A stretch of 64,000 nucleotides of DNA from CAZKNJ01 sp964554185. GTDB taxonomy: Bacteria > 4484-113. The position numbers were made by a program, and so were the translations under genes. The stretch lies in NCBI GenBank assembly GCA_964554185.1, contig CAZKNJ010000004.1:10486-74485 (forward strand). The letters are read 5' to 3'. Each line of letters opens with the position of its first letter. The first letter of the stretch is position 1. This document shows positions 58,680 to 64,000 of this stretch, piece after piece. The notes beneath the pieces were generated by a model. It worked only from the letters and a program-made list of their open reading frames with translations, did not search any database and was not told where the DNA came from.

Positions 58680-59791
58680 TGCGCCTCCTTCACCGCCTGG
58701 ATGAGCTGCGCCGCCACGTAGTCCTGCTCCGGATCGGTGAGGCCGGGGAAGACCGGCAGGCACAGCACTTCGCGCGCCGCCCGCTCGGCTTCGGGGAACG
58801 AGCCCTCGCCGTGGCCGAGGTGCGCCAGCGCCTTGCACAAATGCAGCGGAATGGGGTAGTGCACCATCGCGCCCACGCCGGCCTCGTTCAGCCGCCGCTG
58901 CACCTCGTCGCGCTGCGGCACGCGCACGGTGTACTGGTGGTAGGTGTGCTCGCAGCCGGGCTTGACGCTTGGCGTGACGATGCCGTCCGCGCCATTGAGC
59001 ATCTCGCCGTAGCGCGCGGCCAGCCGCCGCCGCTCGGCGTTCCACTCGTCCAGCTTGCGCAGCTTGATATTGAGGAACGCGGCCTGCAGCTCGTCCATGC
59101 GCGAGTTCACGCCGCGGGTGTCGTGGATGTAGCGTCCGGGCTGGCCGTGGTTGCGCAGCATGCGCACGGCGTCTGCGAAGTTGGCGTACTTGGTGACGAA
59201 CGCGCCGGCGTCGCCCAGCGCGCCGATGTTCTTGGTGGGATAGAACGAGAACGCCGCCATGTCGCCGAAGGAGCCCACGGGCTGGCCCGCAATGCGCGAG
59301 CCGATGGCCTGCGCGCAATCCTCCAGGATGGCCACGCCGTTGTGCTGGTCGGTCTGCTCGCAGATGTCCGGCATGTCGCAGGGATGGCCGTAGAGGTGCA
59401 CCGGGATGATGGCACGGGTGTTGAGCGAGAACGCGCGCTCCAGCTGCGCCGGGTTGAGGCAGAAGCTCGCGGGTTCAATGTCCACGAAAACCGGCTTGGC
59501 GCCCAGTGCGAGGATGCCCTCAACCGTGGCGAAGAAGGTGAACGGCGTGGTGATGACCTCGTGGCCGGACGCCACGCCCGCGGCCATCAGCCCGAGCAGC
59601 AGCGCGTCGGTGCAGGAGTTGAGCGCCACTGCGGCGGCCGCGCCATGCATCACAGAGAGCGTCTTCTCCAGCGCCTCGTTCTCCGGGCCGGTGACGTACC
59701 AGCCGGAGTCGATGATGCGCGCGGCGGCTTCCTTCATCTCGGCGGCAATGTCGGCATGCACCCGTTTCAGGTCCAGCGGCGGTACTTTCAT
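58676..59791 (-). CDS. DegT/DnrJ/EryC1-family PLP aminotransferase
   Basis: A 371-residue sugar-aminotransferase-type protein. Motifs are SGWYVTGPENEALEK, NSCTDALLLGLMA, TTPFTFFATVEGIL, ILEDCAQAIGS and the Schiff-base Lys187 in FYPTKNIGALGDAGAF. Such enzymes make amino-sugars for surface polysaccharides or antibiotics. It begins six bases after a TAAAAT -10 box with no ribosome site. Confidence 0.92.
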   Translation of the reverse strand: MKVPPLDLKRVHADIAAEMKEAAARIIDSGWYVTGPENEALEKTLSVMHGAAAAVALNSCTDALLLGLMAAGVASGHEVITTPFTFFATVEGILALGAKPVFVDIEPASFCLNPAQLERAFSLNTRAIIPVHLYGHPCDMPDICEQTDQHNGVAILEDCAQAIGSRIAGQPVGSFGDMAAFSFYPTKNIGALGDAGAFVTKYANFADAVRMLRNHGQPGRYIHDTRGVNSRMDELQAAFLNIKLRKLDEWNAERRRLAARYGEMLNGADGIVTPSVKPGCEHTYHQYTVRVPQRDEVQRRLNEAGVGAMVHYPIPLHLCKALAHLGHGEGSFPEAERAAREVLCLPVFPGLTDPEQDYVAAQLIQAVKEAQ

Positions 59792-59797
59792 AGCCCC

Positions 59798-59806
59798 ATT
59801 TTATCA
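59798..59806 (-). promoter_or_regulatory. Extended -10 promoter for leaderless aminotransferase mRNA
   Basis: TGATAAAAT on the minus strand (TAAAAT at 59798-59803), which ends six bases before the ATG at 59791. Confidence 0.55.
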
Positions 59807-59844
59807 GAGCTTCGGGGTGGTGGGGGAGCGCTCCACGCGTGCGG

Positions 59845-59850
59845 TATAAT
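59845..59850 (+). promoter_or_regulatory. -10 box of family member B
   Basis: A perfect TATAAT, 21 bases before the ATG, with TAGGAG between. It lies about 40 bases from the divergent aminotransferase promoter. Confidence 0.5.
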
Positions 59851-59871
59851 GAATCCGAGGTGATAGGAGCA

Positions 59872-62800
59872 ATGGAGGCTCACCCGCTATCAACCGCGCT
59901 CCGCGGAGCGGCAATTGTCGCGCTTCTGCTGGGGCTGCTTCTCGTACCCAACGCTTGCGGCCGCAAAGGCAATTCGCCCACACGCCCGCTGCCGAATGCG
60001 CAGCCGCTTGCAGCACCGTCGCTGGACAGCGCGCTGGCGGAGCTGGAAACGCTGGCCGCGCCACCCGGGGTGGATGAAGGGGTGTTCGCTCAGCTCAAAG
60101 CGGAGCTTTCGCGCCTGCTGCATGTGCGCGCCGAGGGCAAGTTGCCCGCTGCGGCGCCGGCAGGCCCGGAAAACGGTATCAGTGACTTGGCGCTGGCGGG
60201 CGACAGCGAAAGCGGCTTTCAGCTTACCTGGCGGTACCGCAACCACGGCGATTACGACCAGAACGGCAAGGTTGGCATCTCCGACATTACTCCAATCGCG
60301 CAGCACTTCGGCGAGGCAGTGCCGGAGGACGACGACAACGCGCTACCGGCGGTGATTGACGGCAGCGGCAATGGCAAGGTGGACATCGCCGACGTTACGG
60401 CCATCGCCCAGAGCTTCGCCGTCGGCGTCGCGTCTTACAGCGTGCGCAGCTCGCAGTTTGAGTGGGGCGCGTACACCGAGATTGGCGCAGTGGGCTTCGG
60501 CGATGTGCCGGGCGGCGAGACGGAGCGCAAGCTCTTCGCGTTCAGCCTGATTCCCGAGATGGATACCTGGTACCGCGTCGTCCCGCAAGATCTTTCCTGG
60601 AATGAAGGCGTGGTCAGCAATGCGGTGCAGTTCACCGGCGAAGACCCGCCGCTCATTGAGTCAGTGTCGCCGCTCAGCGGCACGGTGGGCGCAGACACGC
60701 AGTTCGCCGCCGTGGTCACCGGCGGCTCCCCGCGCACTTACCAGTGGGCATTCGGCGGCGGCGCGGAGCCGAACACTAGTGTCGAGCACTCGCCCACGGT
60801 GGCGCTGGGCGCGGCAGGCATCTACTCGTGCCTGCTGCACGTGGAGAACATCTACGGGGTAGCCGACTTTGAGTTCACGCTCACGGTGTATACAGAAAAC
60901 ACCTACGGCGTGTCCGGCACCGTCGCCATGATTGACGGCGGCGGCCTGGCGGATGCGCGGGTAACGCTTGCGGGCTTCGGCACGCTGCTTACCGGCGACG
61001 ACGGCTTCTACCAGTTCACCGGCGTGCCCGACGGCGGGCCCTATGCGCTCTCCGCCTCGCTCACCGGCTGGCGGATGCAGCCGGAGACCCGCGAGGTGAA
61101 CGTTGCGGGTGCGCCGGTCACCGGCCAGTACTTCACGGCCCAGCGCTCGCCATTGGCGAGCTTCACCGCCGCGCCCACTTCAGGCGAAGCGCCGCTGGAA
61201 GTGGATTTCGACGCCTCCGCCTCCAGCGACCCGGACGGCGGCGGCATCGTCCGCTACGACTGGGACTTTGACGCCGATGGCACCTGGGACGACGAAGGTG
61301 TGACGGTCAGCCATATGTATACCGTGCAGGGCGGGTGGGTCGCCCGGCTGCGGGTGGAGGACAATGAAGGCGACACTGCAATTGCCCTCAAGACCATCTC
61401 CGTGGGCATTGAGCCGCTGTTCACCATCTACGGGCACGTCACCGAGAGCGGCTCCGGCGCGGAAGGCGTGACCATCTCGCTCAGCGGCGCTGCCAGCGGC
61501 GAAACCACCACTGACGAGTTCGGTTTCTACCAGCTTACCGGCCTGCTGGACGGCAGTTACACGGTCGCGCCGTCTTACAGCACCTGGACTTTCACGCCGC
61601 TGAGCCGCAACGTGAACATCAGCGGCACCGATCCCCCGCCACAGGACTTCGTTGGCACCAGGCCGTCCTACACCGTGTCCGGCACGCTGCTCTCCGCGGG
61701 CGGCGGTGCGATGAGCGGCGTTTCCGTAGCACTCACCGGCTACCCGCCGGCCACCACCAACGCCAGCGGCGTCTTCCAGTTCACCGGCGTTTACGACGGC
61801 AGCTACACGCTTACTCCCACGCTGGTGGGCTGGACCTTCACGCCCGCGAGCCGTCCGGTGAACGTCAGCGGCGCAAACGTGGTTAACCAGAACTTCACCG
61901 GCTACACTCCGCCGTCCGCCTACGTGGAAGCGTCGCCCTCCAGCGGGTTCATTCCGCTGGACGTCGACTTCGACGCGTCCGGCAGCTACGACCCCGACGG
62001 CGGCGCCATCACCCAGTACGAGTGGGACTGGGACGGCGACGGCACCTATGACTTTGATAGCGGCAACGACCCGACGGTGCAGCACACTTACTCCGACGCC
62101 GGCAACTATCCGGCGGTGGTGCGCGTGACCGACGACGAGGGCGTGTCGGCCACCGACGGCGTGCTCATCTCCGCCACCGAGCAGGGCAACCTGCCGCCGG
62201 TCGCCTCGCTCAGTGCTGATCCCACCAGCGGCGAAGTGCCGCTGGACGTGGATTTTGACGCGGGCGGCAGCCACGACAACGACGGAGTTATCGTCAAGTA
62301 TGAGTGGGATTGGAACGGCGACGGCACCTATGATTACGACTCCGGCGCCGATCCGACGGTGCAGCACACTTACGGCACGCTCGGCACCTTCATCGCCCGC
62401 GTGCGCGTCACCGACAACGATGCCGCCACCGACACCGACACGGTGCAGATTGACGCCAACGAGGTCGCCAACGAGCCGCCGGTGGCGGCGCTGGAGGCGA
62501 GCCCCACCAGCGGCGACGCGCCCTGCCCGGTGGACTTCGACGCGTCCGGCAGCCATGACGACGACGGCGTCATCGCCAAGTACGAGTGGGACTGGGACGG
62601 CGACGGCACCTATGACTACGACTCGGACACTGACTCCACCGTCTCCCACACCTACTACGACACCGGCACTTACAACGCCACCGTGCGCGTTACCGACGAC
62701 GACGATGACACCGACACGGCGTCGCTGAGCATTTCGGTGCTCAAGTGGGTGGTGGTGACGGTTGACAGCACCGGCACCACTGGCCAGTACACCAGCCTCG

Positions 62801-63729
62801 TGCTTGACTCCTCCGACCATCCGCACATCAGTTACTTCTACGAGACTCCGGGCTTCCTCCGCTACGCCCACCACAACGGCACCAGCTGGAGCTTCGCGAT
62901 CCCCGACGGCACCAGCATTGCCGGCAAGGGCAGCTCCATTGCCCTGGACTCCAGCGAGTACCCGTGCATCAGCTACCAGGGCAGCACAACCTTCCTCAAG
63001 TACGCCTGGTACAACGGCACCAGCTGGGATAGAACCCCCGCCGACAACAATCCGTGCAGCTATACTTCAATCGCCATTGACACGTCCGACCACCCCCACA
63101 TCGTCTTCTACCGCTTTGACACTACCGACCTGCGCTACACCTACTACAACGGCAGCACCTGGGTCCCGTACAACGTGGAGACTGACCAGGACTCGGGACA
63201 GCACCCGGGCATTGTGCTGGACGGCTCCGGCTACCCGCACGTTAGCTACTCCAAGTACCTGGGCGCGCCGGACAACTACGGAATTCTGCGCTACGCCTTC
63301 AAAGACGCGGGCGGCTGGCACGTCGCCACCGCCGATAGCGGGGTGGAGCGGGGCTACCAGAGTTCCATCGCGCTCTACGGCGGCGAGCCCTTCATCAGCC
63401 ATAACGACGCCAGCACCAACGACCTCATCTTCACCACCTACAGCGGCGGCTGGAGCTCGGTGCCGGTAGACACCACCGACTCGGTGGGCACCTTCACGTC
63501 CATAGAAGTGGATTCAGCGGGCAATCCGCACATCAGCTACTACCAGGCGACCGCCCAGAACCTGAAGTACGCCTTCTACGACGGCGCGGACTGGCAGCTG
63601 CGCACCATTGACAGCGCCGGCGACGTGGGCCAGTACACCAGCCTGGCGCTGGACAGCGGCGGCTACCCCCACATCACCTACTACGACGCCACCAACGGCG
63701 ACCTGAAATACGCGTATGTGGAACATTAA
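59872..63729 (+). CDS. Dockerin-PKD propeller lipoprotein-like exported protein (family member B)
   Basis: A 1285-residue exported protein. The ATG at 59872 has TAGGAG seven bases upstream. The signal core (AAIVALLLGLLLVPNAC) ends in a Cys, so lipid anchoring is likely. As in member A, a short helix (LAELETLAAPPGVDEGVF) leads to two dockerin-type loops, DYDQNGKVGISD (from Asp127) and DGSGNGKVDIAD (from Asp163). Then an Ig/PKD-like segment, three carboxypeptidase-regulatory-like domains (VSGTVAMIDGGGLADARVTL; YGHVTESGSGAEGV; VSGTLLSAGGGAMSGV), four PKD domains (the last three in tandem), and seven C-terminal repeats (SLALDSGGYPHITYYDAT type). No PQQ-type propeller is present. Function is unknown; surface binding is inferred. 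Confidence 0.85.
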   Translation: MEAHPLSTALRGAAIVALLLGLLLVPNACGRKGNSPTRPLPNAQPLAAPSLDSALAELETLAAPPGVDEGVFAQLKAELSRLLHVRAEGKLPAAAPAGPENGISDLALAGDSESGFQLTWRYRNHGDYDQNGKVGISDITPIAQHFGEAVPEDDDNALPAVIDGSGNGKVDIADVTAIAQSFAVGVASYSVRSSQFEWGAYTEIGAVGFGDVPGGETERKLFAFSLIPEMDTWYRVVPQDLSWNEGVVSNAVQFTGEDPPLIESVSPLSGTVGADTQFAAVVTGGSPRTYQWAFGGGAEPNTSVEHSPTVALGAAGIYSCLLHVENIYGVADFEFTLTVYTENTYGVSGTVAMIDGGGLADARVTLAGFGTLLTGDDGFYQFTGVPDGGPYALSASLTGWRMQPETREVNVAGAPVTGQYFTAQRSPLASFTAAPTSGEAPLEVDFDASASSDPDGGGIVRYDWDFDADGTWDDEGVTVSHMYTVQGGWVARLRVEDNEGDTAIALKTISVGIEPLFTIYGHVTESGSGAEGVTISLSGAASGETTTDEFGFYQLTGLLDGSYTVAPSYSTWTFTPLSRNVNISGTDPPPQDFVGTRPSYTVSGTLLSAGGGAMSGVSVALTGYPPATTNASGVFQFTGVYDGSYTLTPTLVGWTFTPASRPVNVSGANVVNQNFTGYTPPSAYVEASPSSGFIPLDVDFDASGSYDPDGGAITQYEWDWDGDGTYDFDSGNDPTVQHTYSDAGNYPAVVRVTDDEGVSATDGVLISATEQGNLPPVASLSADPTSGEVPLDVDFDAGGSHDNDGVIVKYEWDWNGDGTYDYDSGADPTVQHTYGTLGTFIARVRVTDNDAATDTDTVQIDANEVANEPPVAALEASPTSGDAPCPVDFDASGSHDDDGVIAKYEWDWDGDGTYDYDSDTDSTVSHTYYDTGTYNATVRVTDDDDDTDTASLSISVLKWVVVTVDSTGTTGQYTSLVLDSSDHPHISYFYETPGFLRYAHHNGTSWSFAIPDGTSIAGKGSSIALDSSEYPCISYQGSTTFLKYAWYNGTSWDRTPADNNPCSYTSIAIDTSDHPHIVFYRFDTTDLRYTYYNGSTWVPYNVETDQDSGQHPGIVLDGSGYPHVSYSKYLGAPDNYGILRYAFKDAGGWHVATADSGVERGYQSSIALYGGEPFISHNDASTNDLIFTTYSGGWSSVPVDTTDSVGTFTSIEVDSAGNPHISYYQATAQNLKYAFYDGADWQLRTIDSAGDVGQYTSLALDSGGYPHITYYDATNGDLKYAYVEH
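61909..62740 (+). repeat. Three tandem PKD-domain DNA repeats of about 282 bp
   Basis: Units begin at 61909, 62194 and 62476, 94-95 codons each, sharing VDFDASGS...D..G....YEWDWDGDGTYD. DNA similarity is strong, for example GAGTGGGACTGGGACGGCGA occurs in the first and third units. Recent duplication or homogenisation is likely. Confidence 0.8.
62788..63726 (+). repeat. Seven C-terminal propeller-like repeats
   Basis: Seven units of 40-50 codons around (T/S)S(I/L).(L/I)DSS..PHISY....(L)(K/R)YA.YNG.SW. The pattern is the counterpart of the seven repeats at the end of member A. Confidence 0.75.
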
Positions 63730-63787
63730 GGCTGGAAGCGTAGTCTAATAGACTGCACTCCGAGGGGAGTCGCACCAGGGGATAACG

Positions 63788-64000
63788 ATGCTTGTGGGCA
63801 GGCAACTTCTCGCGCGAATCGCACTTCTGATTATCGTCGCGCTGCTTCTCTGCGCCGCCTCATGCGGGAGGGGCAGACTCCAGGCTGCCCATTCCTCTGG
63901 TGAACAGCCAATCGGCGGTCTGGAGACCGCCGCTCCTGATGTTCTGGCGGAACTAGACGCGCTGGAGTGTCCCGAGGGGGTGGACAGCGCGCTGTGGGCG
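63788..64000 (+). CDS. Third member of the dockerin-lipoprotein family (member C), cut by window end
   Basis: The first 71 codons of a lipoprotein, starting at ATG (63788) with GGGGAT upstream and 58 bases after member B. The signal peptide ends in the clear lipobox AASC (LLLCAASCGRG). After a linker comes LAELDALECPEGVDSALWA, the same pre-dockerin helix as in members A and B (PEGVES, PPGVDEG). The rest lies outside the window, so the dockerin loops are predicted, not seen. Confidence 0.8.
   Translation, partial: MLVGRQLLARIALLIIVALLLCAASCGRGRLQAAHSSGEQPIGGLETAAPDVLAELDALECPEGVDSALWA

Noticed and set aside
58679..59863. 394-codon plus-strand frame opposite the aminotransferase
   Set aside because: Antisense shadow of a well-conserved PLP enzyme with its Schiff-base Lys on the minus strand.
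61180..62874. 564-codon minus-strand frame with apparent Val/Gly/Ala repeats
   Set aside because: Its repeats are the mirror of the PKD repeats on the plus strand; no ribosome site or promoter was found.
61909..63726. Tandem repeats considered as a CRISPR array
   Set aside because: Units are 94-95 or 40-50 in-frame codons within a protein, with no short direct repeats and unique spacers; no cas gene is present. No CRISPR array was seen anywhere in the window.

Overview
The window is 64 kb of GC-rich bacterial chromosome, apparently a metagenome-type scaffold: there is a 100-N gap at 57560-57659 and genes are cut at both ends. The gene content points to a motile, diderm heterotroph. It has complex I membrane subunits, flagellin and FliD, an LptC-like protein, a Wza-like polysaccharide exporter, methylmalonyl-CoA mutase, two glutamate dehydrogenases and several lipoproteins with type II signal peptides. 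Nothing in the sequence fixes the phylum. The many transcripts that look leaderless and the dockerin-bearing lipoproteins suggest a poorly cultured, deep-branching lineage; that is inference.

Layout: 1-3937 end of a nuo operon (nuoL partial, nuoM, nuoN). 3978-8328 a lipoprotein, a NIL-domain ferredoxin, the large subunit of methylmalonyl-CoA mutase, a small unknown and a NifU-like scaffold. 8482-12610 an exopolysaccharide export pair (Wzz-like, Wza-like) plus an unknown exported protein. 12619-16260 tmk, tRNA-Ser(CGA), a zinc-type ABC importer (znuABC-like) and cutA. 16422-19880 a giant dockerin/PKD/beta-propeller lipoprotein. 19982-30260 housekeeping and envelope genes: M48 protease, gamma-carbonic anhydrase-like protein, corA, a PP2C phosphatase, a DUF169 protein, lptC-like, aspS, a methyltransferase and gltX. 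30503-31753 a first glutamate dehydrogenase. 31987-35013 a hybrid NarX/NarL-type kinase-regulator fused in one chain, followed by a free-standing paralogous NarL-type regulator.

35289-42172 is the most striking block. It is a five-gene operon encoding a duplicated Cys-rich mini-protein, a NuoE-like subunit with a zinc-ribbon tail, a NuoF-GltD fusion of 1078 residues, a HoxU/NuoG-N-like Fe-S subunit, and a glutamate-synthase FMN-domain protein that lacks both the glutaminase domain and the usual 3Fe-4S Cys triad. Its makeup resembles flavin-based electron-bifurcating NADH/ferredoxin enzymes wired to a GOGAT-like active site. An unknown 124-residue protein, a RelBE-type toxin-antitoxin pair and a second, different glutamate dehydrogenase follow.

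45189-54930 carries a YvyF-like flagellar protein, an unknown, pyrD (1B type), a 1291-residue FliD and a 906-residue flagellin. Both filament genes are preceded by GCCGATAA sigma-28 boxes. 55008-57495 holds a G5/3D-domain protein, a candidate small RNA with its own promoter and terminator, and a DUF3800 gene translationally coupled to a second gene. After the gap come gpsA and a DegT-type aminotransferase on the minus strand, then two more members of the dockerin-lipoprotein family, the last one truncated by the window end.

Transcription signals are readable. There are many TATAAT-like -10 boxes, and at least five genes have the -10 box ending 6-7 nt before the start codon with no Shine-Dalgarno sequence, implying leaderless mRNAs alongside ordinary AGGAGG-led genes.
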